In this document: one piece after another, positions 21,651-33,578 of the stretch
Layout of the letters: every line of letters begins with the position of its first letter
Numbering within the stretch: the stretch's first letter is position 1
Position numbers and translations under genes: made by a program
The notes under the pieces: model-generated
Database searches by the model: none
What the model saw: the letters and a program-made list of their open reading frames with translations, nothing else
Told to the model about the DNA's origin: nothing
From: Vandiemenella viatica
Lineage: Eukaryota > Arthropoda > Insecta > Orthoptera > Morabidae
Assembly: GCA_031002005.1 (NCBI GenBank)
Contig: JARYHS010008074.1
Span: forward strand, 13,462,924 to 13,526,923
Reading direction: 5' to 3'
Length of the DNA: 64,000 bases

Positions 21651-22666
21651 ATGGAAACACCTTGATTACTTGGCTAGTCTCCCAAGAAGACCATATCAAT
21701 TCTAAACGCCGAGAAAAACTTTGTTCTTATGTAAAAACTTCGTTCTTATGTTCTTTCAAAGAATCAGAAAATCCTACATGGAATGAGCTGATGCTTTTGA
21801 AAATGATGGTGTGAGAGCATTTTTCTTCAAACATTTATTTAGAATTGATAACTTCTGAGGCCTTGGAATTACGGAAGAACTACATAACTGCACCAAGCTT
21901 GGTGGGTCGGAGATGGCATATGGGAGGATGTGTAATCGAATCCCAACCATTCCATCCAGATTTAGATTTTCCATGGTTTCCCACAATCACTCCAGGCAAA
22001 CAGTGGGATTGTTTTGTTTATACAATTGCTTCTGGGGCTGAGTATACTGTAAACTCTTGGACCATTAGGTGAATGGTGTTCCGCAAGGGCAATTAAAACT
22101 TCAGCCTTATTGCTATTATTGTCAAAGGAATTTCTCCTGTGAAAAGTAATCATATCCAATAGTACTTGTAGAAGTCTTTGATGTTTTTAGTTTACTATCT
22201 TGCCTTCAAGTTGCTGAGAGTTATTTGCAAATTATTCTCAACAGACTAAACCAGAGATTCTCAATCTGTGGTCCATGAACCACGAACAAGGGACAGGCAA
22301 TCTACAGGCAAAATTTTTACAAAATAATTCTATTTCAATTAAAGCTTCCATGAATAAATTAGAAAAAAATTGATCACTTGAAATGGATACTGTTCTCATC
22401 TACACTAATAATATTATAAGCGCGAAAATAACTGTCTGTTTGTTACGTTTTCATAAATAAACAGCTACATTGATCTTGATTAAATTTGTTAAGGATACTA
22501 TGTATCTGTAGGTAGAACATAGGCTACTTTTTTCAGGAAAAATAATGTGTTTTATCAAGAAATTTTGAAATATGGCTACATAGTAATGGACAGACAATTA
22601 TCGTTTGTAAGTGTCTGTAATGTTATGTTGATAACTCATGCTTTATTTCTCTTGCAGTCAGTTTTT
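21651..22666. other. Intronic stretch with a SINE-like core
   Basis: Non-coding. 21957-22020 carries the dispersed core motif also seen at 8148-8206. The rest is AT-rich and conserved in the mirror arm (about 51109-52130). Confidence 0.4.
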
Positions 22667-23480
22667 ATTATTATTAATTTTTAATTGCAATAGAGCTAAC
22701 ACACTGGTGGTAATTATCCTAGTTATCAATTACCCTTTTATGTTTTATTTTTTAAATTATCATTTTTAGTTGGAGTGTTAAATTCCTCCCCCATTTACTT
22801 TTTTGAATTACAAATTACATATTTTAATTCAGAATTTATGGTAAATTATTTATCACTTCACATGGTAATTTGTTCCAAACCCTGACACCCTTACCAACAA
22901 AAGAACATGTTCCCACTCCCTTATGCATGAATTGAGCTCCAGCTTGTGGTCATGGTCATCTTTTCCTTTCCAAGCACCATTCCTAATTCTTTGAGCAATA
23001 TCCCACCAAGCCCCATCATCAACAAATGTCCTGTATATTCCCAGCACTCTCTTCACCCTCCAATGTTCCCAATCCAGCTCCTTTATCATATCAGTTACTG
23101 GCTGGGTCCTGTGATAATTTGCACAAACAGATCTAGCTGTTCTTCTTTGTACACCCTCCAACTTCTGTATTTGATTGCCCAAATGTGGGTCCCAAACTAC
23201 ACAACCATATTCAATCAATGATCTGATCAAAATTTTGTAACCCCATTCCCTAACTTTTCTGGTCCATCCTCTTATCACCCTCTCCAGTAAATGAAAGATT
23301 TTGTAATCTTTTCCTACCACCTGCCCAATGTGCTCTGCCTAGTTGAGTTTGTTATCAAATGTTATGTGAAGATATTTACACTTCAAGCCTTCAACAAGCA
23401 ATTCTTACTTCACCCTATAATCATTATTAACCTTTAATTTTTTATCTTTATCCCTAATTATCTGTTCATAAATTTTATGT
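22667..23480 (-). pseudogene. LINE B: 3' fragment related to LINE A
   Basis: ORF 23320-22853 reads LIEYGCVVWDPHLGNQIQKL, VTDMIKELDWEHW and WKGKDDHDHKLELNS. It is colinear with the LINE A C-terminus (VVWDPHFTYQIQELERVQER, VTDMIKELEWDS, WKGKDDHNHKL). Its 3' end lies at 22667-22690 and reads (on the minus strand) CTCTATTGCAATTAAAAATT followed by AATAAT repeats. The 5' truncation is near 23480. It shares an ancestor with LINE A but is a different subfamily. Mirror at 50330-51108. Confidence 0.8.
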
Positions 23481-24247
23481 ACAGATACATGTACAAGTAC
23501 TTGTGTACAGTTATGGGTAAATGTTTAAGGCTAGAAGCTTGTATAAACTATAAACCTTTCTTTACAAAAGCTATGAATACTTCAGTGACCAGCTTAAAAT
23601 TTAGAATTTCCTGAACATTATGATATGACTGCACTGTTACTACAGTAGTCTGTTCAATAAATAAATTTCCAGTTGGCATCAAATAAATAGGGGATCTTCA
23701 AATCATTTTCTGAGGTCCAGGATAATTGCCAACAAAAGTTTGTATGTTTGGCAACATAAGAGTGGTGAACTAAACAAAGGTGTTTGGTCTTGTTTCTTTT
23801 ATTTTATTTTGTTCATGTTTGTTGGTTGTAGAGTGTAGCATCCAGTTTATAGTAAAATTATTATCCCTTTGGCTAGTAAATATTAAGAATCTGTTCGAAT
23901 ATAATTCTCTTATAAAAGAGCATTTCCAGATTTTGAGATTTATTATGTTATACTGCTATATTACGGTATATCCCAATTTCCACCCACCACAGTCCAGCCA
24001 TCCAAGGATCATGCACCACGGACACCCTATTGTACACAGGTTGGCAATTGTGAATCATGAGAGGGGGGAATCCTTGCCCAAATTCAAGCCTTTTTTTTTT
24101 TTTTAGATCTGGTGTAGCCTACTTAACCTAAAGTCTGTTTTTCCTTCTGTCTGTCAAATTTATAACCTGTTTTGTTAATGATAAGTGTATTTTTGTTTGT
24201 GAAATGTGAAACTCAGAGATTGGGGACTGTTCCAGCATGAGCTAGGT
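23481..24247. other. Intronic stretch, nothing recognised
   Basis: AT-rich, non-coding, with a T-rich tract at about 24090-24106. Mirrored at about 49464-50330. Confidence 0.4.
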
Positions 24248-25046
24248 CAGTAGTTTCCAATTAGTGGTACGTGTACCCTCAGAGGTACGTGTGGTAAGTT
24301 CTTGGCTAAGGTAATCACTCAGATAATGAATAAAAATATATATACATCACACGTAAATATAACACATACTATCAGATTCATCATGTATTCCTGCATTTTC
24401 AAAACTGGCACTGCCAGCACATGACACAACATAAACAAACAAGATGGCCACAGCAGACAACTGAGTGATGAGAAAGCGCACCATTTTCAGATTACCAGTT
24501 TACAAAATTGTTAATATTATGATATAATCAGAACATGCTTTGGCTAATAAACAGAGATGCGCAGCTACATACTGTAACTAACCAATGTAAATAGCATGTA
24601 AAAATAAACCATACAAAATATTTCATGTTCATAATCACATAATAATATAATTTAAATGGCTGTAAAACTGTATATAAAAGTTTAATGAAGATTCGTTATT
24701 AACGATGCCTTGATGAAAGGTGAAATATGTATGACACAACAATAAACAAATTAAACAGTTGCATTGGCATTATCGTTTCAATTAATAATTAACTAAGCAA
24801 CTGCAGAAAAATCACATGCAACAACATTGCATCAATAAAAAATCATTTATGCAAAAATTGAAATAGCCAAAAAATATTTTAAGGCAAACTTCATGTGTTT
24901 GAGTTATATTACTCTAATCCAGTGGTGGTATAAAGCATTTGACTGGGATGAATGCATTTCTTTATTTATTATTTTAGCTATAAGGGGTACATGAGATTGA
25001 GATTTTTCTTCAAGTGGTACTAGGGTAAAACTAATTGGGAACCACT
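24248..25046. mobile_element. hAT-type MITE, longer relative of the 2721 copy
   Basis: The ends CAGTAGTTTCCAATTAGTGG and CTAATTGGGAACCACTC are inverted and match the 316-bp MITE at 2721-3036. Flanking 8-mers AGCTAGGT and GCATAGAT match only partly, so the target duplication has decayed. The interior is AT-rich without ORFs. Mirrored at 48664-49463, so the insertion is older than the palindrome. Confidence 0.65.
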
Positions 25047-26084
25047 CGCATAGATAAAAACTGCAATCAAGACACCTGGTACATTGATCCCGGTCTAGTC
25101 CCATCCTGTTGTACCACCCTGATCCAGGGTGATGGTACCTTAATGCAAACTGCCACATTGGTGGGCCAGTATGTCTCAAATGTTAGTAACATAGACATAA
25201 ATTAAAAAAAAAAAAAAAAAAAATAGGTCCATATAAGTTAGTTGTCAGTAGAATGTTTATGTGATTTTGCTGAGCCTTGGGTTGAAAAAACATTGAGGAA
25301 TGCTGGGCTAGGTGATTGGTTACTGAGCACTTATTTCTGATTGTCTATAAAGGAAACCAGGTGTGTGCTTTTTACACCTGCCAACTGGCTGCCAAGGTAT
25401 TTTTAAGTTGGTATCCTAAAATGTTTCAAAATATTAAAATGTGTATGCACTAGGTTATGGGCTGCTGATCAGTCTTTTGTGGCTTAAATTTTGTAGGTCC
25501 TTTGCAGGGATTATGACTGCATTGTTTATCGTTTCACGTGAGACGGTTACTCGAGGATACAGGACAGTGTCCACCATGCAAGTGTTAGCCTTTCTAACAT
25601 GTAATACAAGCCATATCCCTACCTTACATTGTCAGGCTGATGAAAAACAACCTTCAATGCTGCTGCATCTTGCCCATATTGCTGCAACACCAAATAGTCC
25701 TGTTAACAAATTATCAGCATCAGGCTTATATTTCCAGTATACACTGTTGGTTTCAGCAGGCCATATGTATAGGATGGTAGAATTTCTGAGGAGAAGTTTG
25801 ATCAAAAATTCTTTTTGTATTCATTTATATCGTCTGCATTTTCATAATACTGATAATGATTTTTCTTTGTATGAAATGAGATTAATATTTGGCTTCTTTG
25901 TCTCCTGTCATAAGAGATAACTATGTATCTGTTGCTTGTCTCTGTGTATTTTGGTTATAATAACATGAATAAGAATTAAGTCTGCTTCATTTCCATTATA
26001 ATGTTTATATCTATTATATGGAATGGGATGCATGGTGATTTCACATTTTACTGACTGTACAGTTGCTTAATATTTTTCCCACAG
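25047..26084. other. Intron end before dynein exon; poly-A insertion
   Basis: Contains a poly-A run at 25202-25223, part of a ~36-nt segment absent from the mirror arm. A 159-codon open frame at 25441-25920 has no recognisable domain and is interrupted in the mirror arm, so it is not called as a gene. Confidence 0.45.
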
Positions 26085-26252
26085 GCCCTGGCTGGAGAGA
26101 TTGGAATGGATGCGGTCCTTGACAATGTAGCATACTCCCTGTTCAACGGGCAGTTACCTAATGTTTGGAGGAAGATGATACCAGCGACTACTAAGAGCCT
26201 TGGAGGCTGGATGGACCACTTTGAGAGACGTGTTAAACAATACTTCTATTGG
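26085..26252 (+). CDS. DNAH10: Axonemal dynein heavy chain, C-terminal exon (left copy)
   Basis: A 168-nt exon after a CAG acceptor (26082-26084). It encodes ALAGEIGMDAVLDNVAYSLF, NGQLPNVWRKMIPATTKSLG and GWMDHFERRVKQYFYW. LRK|ALAGEIGM is a strongly conserved dynein junction, and GWMDHFERR is typical of the C-terminal domain that packs on the AAA ring. The donor used is probably the phase-0 GTTGGT at 26253, a weak match to GTAAGT. A hAT copy begins 27 nt after it. The sequence is identical to its mirror 47453-47620. Confidence 0.85.
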
Positions 26253-26271
26253 GTTGGTCAGACCACCATTT

Positions 26272-27412
26272 GCCTAGAGCAGCGGTTCCCAACCTTTATT
26301 GGTACCCGACCCACATTTAGGCCAAAAAATTTTCGCGACCCATCTAATATGTGAGTCTATCTAATATCAGAATGGGAACTGTTGTATGACCTCGATACGC
26401 TATCGACTATCCTATCCTACGAAAAGGCAAATATTCGTACAAAGGATATACTGTCTACAAAAACAAGAATTGATAATATATAAAACAACAAACATATAAT
26501 AGACCGAGAGGCGGCTGCACAGACTATAATCTCATCAAGTTCACTGCTGAAATTCTACGATTAGAAGTAAATCGATCAGCATATTAAAATGCAACTGGCC
26601 ATGCAAGGTGGTTTCGAGTGCCAAGTCACTGGAAACCACCTTCAGGCCCGACTTTAGTGGTTGATTGGTAGGTTTATCATTGTGTTTTACTGCACCCAAA
26701 TGTATGAAAATATGGAAGACCGGGAGCAGGAAAACACAATGGTAAACTTGCCAGTCAACCACTAAAATGGGATTTGTAGGAGTTTTCCACCAAGGTATGA
26801 TTTGGCACATCAGTGGCATTTAATGTGCAAATCGAGGTTTAACTAATCCTGGAATTTCAGCCTTCAAATTGATGAGGTGATGCTTTGTGCAGCTGCCTCC
26901 CGCTTTATTACAAAGATAATGAAAAATACGTTTAAAATATTATAAAAGCACAACTTTCCAATCAATGAGATTTCTGGCACTGGTGGTTACTGATGAGGGC
27001 ATCAATATCAGGGTTAACACTGATTAATTTTAACCTTAAGACACTTTCTTCACATAGTGTATTTCAATATTTGTTTTCAAAAACAATAAAGTAGAAAATG
27101 CTCGTTCACACAAGTATATCATGTTGAACAGCATCAAGAACTTCACAGCTAATTTAGAGACTTCTGGATACTCTGCTTGTACATTCATCCAGAAGGAAAT
27201 TAAGGATTTTACCATGAAAAATGTCTTTAAAGAAGAATCGCAAGATAGTTCTATTAGCGAGTCTTCTTCAGCTGTTAAGTGTTTTGGGCCTTTCAAATGT
27301 TCCTCTTCAAAAATAGATGAAGTAAAAGATATATTTTTGTGGCAAAAACCTAGATTGTTCCGCGACCCACCAGTGGGTCGTGACCCATAGGTTGGGAACC
27401 GCTGGCCTAGAG
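26272..27412 (-). mobile_element. hAT element, transposase C-terminus remnant (left copy)
   Basis: The body is 26280-27404, with ends CAGCGGTTCCCAACC and GGTTGGGAACCGCTG, a perfect inverted terminal repeat. It is flanked by a perfect 8-bp duplication GCCTAGAG (26272-26279, 27405-27412). The minus-strand ORF 27419-27036 holds FWMNVQAEYPEVSKLAVKFL and YLCERAFSTLLFLKTN, the C-terminal hAT dimerisation domain. The rest of the transposase is deleted, so the copy is non-autonomous. Mirrored at 46315-47433. Confidence 0.92.
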
Positions 27413-28967
27413 ACATCATTGCTTATTCAGTCACTACTAATAAGTCACCATCACAAATCAGGAACATACAGTACTGCTCAGTTACATTGACAAAGAAATA
27501 TAACACAGTATTTCCACTCTATATTTCCTATCCACATTTCTTTCCTTTTCATATTGATATTGCATCATGACATTTCTTTCTGCTGCATTGTTACTTACTG
27601 ATTAAAATGTATTATGAGATAAACAAAGTTTAATTATTACCATGAAACTACTGAGTTACTTTGATGTAATTTCAGCATAAAAATGTTGCTTATTTTGGGT
27701 TTTATATATCTTTTAGGTATTCAAGCAAACTTGTTTTGTTTGAGGAGCTCCAAGCTTTCAGTGATCGTGTTTTCTTCATGTTTGTTCTCTCCATGTCTGT
27801 GAGAAATTTTTTAAGAAATAATTTTTTATAATTTTATTTACATTCAGAAAGTTAAAACTAAAATTTAATAACAACCAAAATAATTGTAATGTGTTAAAAT
27901 GGAAGATGTATAAATTGATGAGAAATTTTGGACTATAGTTCAGTAATGTTTGACTTTGAAAAATTTTGTGTCTAATATGATGGCAGACTCAAGCCACGAG
28001 GAGGTGATTTACCTATACAGACCTGGAACAAGAAACAGGAATCAGCAGTTTAGTTGCACAGGTCATTATATTGTTAAGTAATAGATTCTGGAAGAAGAAA
28101 GTTTAACCTTGTAGGGAATTGTGAAATGAATGAGTGCTGTAAGAACATATTTGCAGAGGTTTGCTATCATCATAAAGGATTGAAATCTGTACTTTTAAAA
28201 CAGAACTTTCAATTTTTTGCATCAGCAAAGCTGTGAATGAATATTATTTTAGAAAAAGAAAAAAGAAAATAAAGTAAATTACAATCAGTGAAACTTTAAA
28301 CTCATATATAGTAGAACCAGATAACATTTTATTCAAAGTATAGGAATTCTAATTGATTATTCTTTGAGCTGGCAACCAATTTTACTTTTAAATTTTAGCA
28401 TAAAATGTTTGAGAGAACTTTATAGTCCACCAAATGTAAAGAAAAGTTTGCTTCAGCAAGACAATTTTGCATATTTTAAAATTAAAAGTAAAATGAAAAT
28501 ATGTTACAATAACTTAGAAATTAACTGTTGTGAAATCATATACAGAGTAAAAACTGATTAGAACAAGTAAGAAAATGGAAAAATTTTGAGGAACACTTGT
28601 TCATTGTAATCGAAAAGTGAAAATAATACAAGCAAGTAAATTTAAAATAAATATAGTTAACTATTGTAAAACTGATATGAATTTAAATGCTATTTAAATT
28701 GATAAATTAATTATGTTGATATACTTATGCTGGAAGAAAAGCAAAATAGAATGCCAGTAATATTTCGCTATCATGTTCCAGTTCCAACGCTTTATATGTA
28801 AATTTGTTTATTCACATAATTTTAGTAAAGTAACTGTTTAAACATGACCAAAGTAGGTAGCTAAATTTAAGTTACTCACAGAAATAATTTGCTTTGCCTC
28901 TTACCTCATTACTGCTTCCATTTGTACTACATTAATTTTTACCATATATGTGACTGGTGTGTTTCAG
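27413..28967. other. Dynein intron, nothing recognised
   Basis: Very AT-rich. Conserved in the mirror arm. No transposon ends or coding match. Confidence 0.4.
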
Positions 28968-29150
28968 GCAAGCTATAGTGACTTGAAGATAATGTGGTTG
29001 TCTGGATTGCACATACCAGAGTCTTATCTCACAGCTCTAGTGCAAACTGTGTGTCGCCGGAATCGATGGCCACTTGACCGCTCAGCACTCTTCACAACTG
29101 TCTCCGAGTATGCCTCACGTCTAGCTGTCAAGCAAATTGAGGATCTCCCA
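28968..29150 (+). CDS. DNAH10: Axonemal dynein heavy chain, C-terminal exon (left copy)
   Basis: A 183-nt phase-0 exon between a TTTCAG acceptor and a GTAAGC donor (29151). It encodes ASYSDLKIMWLSGLHIPESY, LTALVQTVCRRNRWPLDRSA and a tail ending KQIEDLP. WLSGLHIPESYLTALVQ is a near-universal dynein heavy chain C-terminal signature. The only difference from the mirror exon (44583-44765) is one silent TCC/TCT. Confidence 0.9.
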
Positions 29151-30628
29151 GTAAGCCATACTGATCTGATACTTTCTTTGTGTGCAGTAGTTGAATAATA
29201 TGCAGAGTATTTTTATGGAAAGGAAAGATAAATTTTACACAACGCTCATAAAAGTTAAGGGAATAAGGCAACAGCAACAAAAAATAATTCACAAACACAA
29301 AAAACACAATATTTGGGTTAAAACCCTTTTTCAATAAACTACATGTATGTTGCTGAGCTCGCCGAAGCGCCTACAGTCAACACAGCCACACGCAGAATAG
29401 AATTGACCATTGAAGGGAACTAGTAAAAGAGAAGCTGGATGGTTGAAAATTTCATTGCCTTGTTTGTTGCAAAGTTACTCATATCAGATGATGCCTTTTA
29501 ATTTTCTGTTTAATTTGGTGTTAGATTGACTCTGTAACTAATTTTAATTAGATGCAATATTTTAATTTATGCTATTGCATATAAGTGATTTCAAAAATAT
29601 TTTGATTTCAAAAATATTTTGATTTCAAAATATTATATATTTCTTATTAAAATATGATTTTAAGTGGAGATTTGGATATTCTTTCTTAAATTTTCTTTTC
29701 TTTTTAACTATCCATATGCAGGTTTTAGATGAGCTATATTTTGTAATTTCATTTCGACTTGTCTCATGGCCTTCAAAATTTACTATCTCAAATCGTCTTT
29801 TATTCTTGTTTAGAGTGTTATTTTTTTACTGTTATCATATTATGACTTCATTTAAAATGAGCTTTCTTTTGATCCTGTTTTTAACTCTGTAGCTTTCTTA
29901 GTTTAAATGTTTAATTTCTTCACTCTTCTAAAAACATACTTAAGGTTGGTCTATTAGCTCACAATTCTATCATAACATCTATCTCAGTGCTGACAATGCA
30001 TTACCATAGTTAGTTTTGATTATCTGTTTAAATAAGTGCCTCTTTATTGTTCTTACTTGTACACCCACTATTGTCTGATGACTCAATACCACAAATTTTC
30101 TGTGAAATGCATATCTGATAAAACTTTAAATCTGGATTACTGTTGTAAATAAAATTTCCTGATCCTATAAATGTTACATCTAAATGCTTATTTTTGTTCT
30201 TAGTATCTGTGTAAATGTTAGCAACATTTTTCATTCAAATTTGTTTCAAATTTATTACAAGGTACAGATCTAATTTTGACTTTTCAAGTGCAAATGCCTT
30301 TACTTTCTGCCCTTCTTTGGCTGTTATGAAACTATTGCTCTATAATGACATTGCAAAATGAATAGAAAAAACTGTCAATCTCCAGCTGAAAAATCCCTCA
30401 GGGTCTCCTGGCCAACATTGCCATATGATAAATAAATAATAAATCTGCCATTGCCAACTAAAATTTCAAAGGTTTCTTTTTAGTGTCAAGTTCCTTATTA
30501 TGTGGTTATAAAATGTAACAGCTTCAGAGACATCCAAAAATCATACATTTTACATCTGATTAAATACAATGTGTCTGGTGTGTAAATCAGTCCACTATGA
30601 TAAGGGCTTTTTACTTGCCCTATTTCAG
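29151..30628. other. Dynein intron, nothing recognised
   Basis: AT-rich and non-coding. At about 29586-29632 a short TTTGATTTCAAAAATAT unit is repeated in tandem; the mirror arm has fewer units (near 44105-44150). Confidence 0.45.
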
Positions 30629-30781
30629 GATAACTGCTGGTTGATGGAAGGTATGTACTTGGAGGGTGCCCACTGGGACCCATCAAACCGCTGCCTGGCA
30701 CGTTCCTTACCTAAGATTCTGGTTGAGGAATTACCATTGTTACTTGTGAAGCCAGTAGAGCTTCACACACTGAAGCTGCAG
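30629..30781 (+). CDS. DNAH10: Axonemal dynein heavy chain, C-terminal exon (left copy)
   Basis: A 153-nt phase-0 exon between TTTCAG and GTATGC. It encodes DNCWLMEGMYLEGAHWDPSN, RCLARSLPKILVEELPLLLV and KPVELHTLKLQ. The GMYLEGAHWD and LP(K/V)ILVEELP blocks are characteristic of the dynein C-terminal domain. It differs from the mirror exon in two codons, both silent (CGT/CGC, CTT/TTA). Confidence 0.9.
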
Positions 30782-31258
30782 GTATGCATCTTTTAGCATT
30801 CTTATTCACATCCAAACAGATTTTTTGCAAAAGTTGATTGCACTTTGTCATCTTAATCAAGCAGTGTTGGCATTAGAAGTTATATTTCCACAGCTGATTA
30901 AATATTAAATATACTTTTGAAACAGGTACGAGATGAAGGAACAGAAGATTCGTGTGTCCATTGTAGAATGTGTAATCAACAATTTCATAACACATGAAGA
31001 TGTTAAACCAACAGAAATTTTGCACGATTTGCATTGGTTAGCAGTGATACACTTTCTTAGACACCCAAATAACTGTTAAATTAGTAAAACAACTTCATTT
31101 AGTTGTGAAATTCGACATATAATCACTGAAATATTACCTTTACAAAAAAATTTAATAATATTTCCATATGCAATACAGATAAATTATAATTATATTTCAA
31201 CTGTCTATTGTTTAACTCAGCTTGTCATTTACTGAGCATGACTTTTATGTTTGAGCAG
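30782..31258. other. Last dynein intron
   Basis: A 477-nt AT-rich intron ending TTTGAGCAG. No other feature. Confidence 0.7.
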
Positions 31259-31405
31259 AACACATTCAAGACACCAGTATACACTACACCCCAGCGCCGT
31301 AATGCAATGGGTGTTGGGCTGGTGTTTGAGGTTACGCTGGCTTCCGATGAACACGACTCACACTGGGTGCTGTCTGGTGTATGTCTCACGCTCAACACTG
31401 ACTAA
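31259..31405 (+). CDS. DNAH10: Axonemal dynein heavy chain, last exon with stop (left copy)
   Basis: A 147-nt exon encoding NTFKTPVYTTPQRRNAMGVG, LVFEVTLASDEHDSHWVLSG and VCLTLNTD, then TAA (31403-31405). TPVYxTxxRRNAMGVGLVFE and a terminus GVCLTLNTD fit DNAH10-type inner-arm heavy chains; other axonemal chains end differently. The role is force production in axonemes of sperm and chordotonal cilia. Two silent differences from the mirror exon (42333-42479). With its mirror it forms a tail-to-tail pair, the stops being 10.9 kb apart. Confidence 0.88.
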   Translation, partial: NTFKTPVYTTPQRRNAMGVGLVFEVTLASDEHDSHWVLSGVCLTLNTD

Positions 31406-32419
31406 TGCCACTTATCAAGTGTAAGTCAAGTATAAGACAGTCAACTATTATTTAACGTGCATTCATTTGAAGAGAATATCCATTATTTAGTAGATACCTT
31501 TAAACATTAATTACAAGTGCCATGTGAGTACCAATGCACACAGAAGAGGAATGATTAATGTACATTATATAGCTCCAGTGACCAACATAGTGTAGAAATA
31601 TAATTAAAAAATAAATAGTCCTATACACAAAGCCATGTGGAAATATAATTAAAAATATAGAGATCAAATTGGTTTATGTAGTAAGTTGTCAGTATTCTTT
31701 TATATTCACTCACACTATTTACTGGATTGACTTACAGATTGACCATTGGGACTTCGTTTTTAAAGTTAAATAATATGGCCACCTCAGTTACATGGTTAGA
31801 AACAACTTAATTGAAGTCTATCATCAAGTAAAGTTTAAAATGTTGCCTAACCATCAACTGACATTTATTCAATAATTTTATGTTCTTAACCAAGCATATA
31901 AGATTTCCGAGGATAGCAGTTTCTATCAAGTGAGAACTAACAAGACAAAATACTTTTAATCTTCTCGCTCCATCAGTTCAGTCACTTTTTAGACTGTTGC
32001 ATATATTATTATATGGCTTACCACACACACAATCACATTTCTTCTTATAACCCAGAGACTTCTGTTTTCTTCAGCTCAGAGCAGATGCCTGAAATGGTAT
32101 TATTATGGTCATGAGTTTGGCAAATTTGTGTCAGTAAATTATTCACATATTATTCCCACACATACATACAGTACTTGAGCAGTTTCCCACAGTAAGCATG
32201 TGGTCCATGTTACACTCCAACAGCGACTGTTGCTGCAATCTGTGATTGCCCCTTCACTATTCTGTTAAGATCAATATACTATTGTAGTTCATATACAAAT
32301 TTGTTTAAACCTCTGTGTTATAATTAAAAAATACAGTCGGGCCTTTGTATATTCTAACATGACAATATGTCATAGTGGTGGTATATTTTGTGTAATAGTT
32401 TCAAAATAAACAAGGATAG
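31406..32419 (+). other. Dynein 3' flank, candidate 3' UTR
   Basis: Non-coding, AT-rich. The first AATAAA after the stop is at 31610-31615 and is kept in the mirror (TTTATT 42110-42115), so it is a candidate poly(A) signal about 205 nt downstream of the stop. No other gene seen. Confidence 0.4.
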
Positions 32420-32722
32420 TGATAATAAGCCTGACACTCACCACATATGAAAACAGGAGAGCAATGGTGAACACAAAACATGAAAACACCTTACAGTATT
32501 CTTATATAAGCCTAAGTTAATTCATGTGATCTTCCAAACTGATAACAGAGTTTAAATTTTCTGTGCATCTGCTATTGTAGAACTCCTACAATTTAATGTG
32601 GAATCCTAACCGCAGAATACCCTAGCTCATTTGATCAACCACAACTCTTAAAATTTCATGGCTGCACCATGATTTGAACCCTTAATTGGACTCCAAACCA
32701 CTGAGTCACCAACCTTAATCAG
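32420..32722 (-). mobile_element. tRNA-derived SINE (left copy)
   Basis: On the minus strand, GGTTGGTGACTCAGTGGTTT resembles a tRNA A box (TRGYNNAGYGG) and GGGTTCAAATCATGG a B box (GGTTCRANNCC), about 30 nt apart, as in RNA polymerase III promoters. A non-tRNA body follows, up to about 32420; the 3' limit is uncertain. It lies just outside the PLE cluster. Mirrored at 41008-41290. Confidence 0.6.
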
Positions 32723-32910
32723 GAATGGAGATCATTTGGCAAGATCAGATTTGCACTCATTGATACTAACCACCTGATTAAACCAAAGATAAAACAAGTG
32801 GGAAGTGTGGGAATGGCAGAGGTTGGAGAAAAAGTTTACCAATATTAATGATAATCTTTGTACCAGGTGACAAAAGAAAAATTTAATTGAATAAAAACCA
32901 AATATTTTGA

Positions 32911-32930
32911 TATATATATATATATATATA
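32911..32930. repeat. (TA)n microsatellite at PLE end
   Basis: Ten TA units directly abut the 3' end of PLE A. The mirror tract is about 40796-40815. Confidence 0.9.
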
Positions 32931-33066
32931 GATTGTTTGGAAACAAAGGTGCTGAGAGCGGATATATTAGACATTGGGATGGGAGAAAAACCACCGCTTA
33001 CCAAAGATGAGGGCTCCAGCGGCGTCAAAACACGAAAAAACACACAAAAACAAACATAATACAAAT

Positions 33067-33089
33067 TTTCGAGCTTAGCTCTTCATCAG
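33067..33089 (-). ncRNA. Hammerhead-ribozyme-like motif, PLE A (left)
   Basis: Minus strand: CTGATGA, A, GAGC, TAA, GCTC, GAAA. Both conserved hammerhead core strings flank a 4-bp stem II. There is one extra A between CTGATGA and the stem. It lies at the start of the terminal repeat, where PLE hammerheads are known to occur. Confidence 0.55.
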
Positions 33090-33317
33090 GTTGTAGGATG
33101 AGGTGGCTGCCCCGCGGAAGCTAGCAACCAACTGAGGAGACCACACGTGGTGCACATGGTCGGCTGGTCGGGGTGGAGAGGGAGGGGGGGAGAAACAACA
33201 TGGCGGGAGGCGGGGGTGGGGGTGGAAGGACCTAAGCCCGAAAATGATAATTAGACTGCACAGTGGAAACGCAGTTGCGGTCATACGGTCACTGGCATAA
33301 AACAAACCAAGGAAACC

Positions 33318-33331
33318 CGGGGGGGGGGGGG
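33318..33331. repeat. Poly-G tract in PLE A
   Basis: About 13 G in the 3' UTR of PLE A. The mirror poly-C is at about 40400-40412, with slightly different length. Confidence 0.8.
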
Positions 33332-33578
33332 TTGATTCTACTGAAAACGATCTATAAGTGCCCCCATAAAAAATTATTCCACACGCAAAATTATTGAAAA
33401 TATTACACACGAGAAAATACTACCCACGGAAAAAATATAATAATGTAAAACACACGAGAGAAAAAAAATTCATTGCAATAGATCTAAGTACAAAAGGAGA
33501 AAGCTTTGGTGAGCGATGGTTTTGTGGGAAATGATGGCAGGTAAGGGGCAAAGGTCGGAGGAGAGAGGAAAATTGGAG

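Noticed and set aside
25441..25920. 159-codon open frame in the dynein intron
   Set aside because: No recognisable domain, no splice context, and the mirror arm breaks it by substitutions and a small deletion. Likely chance.
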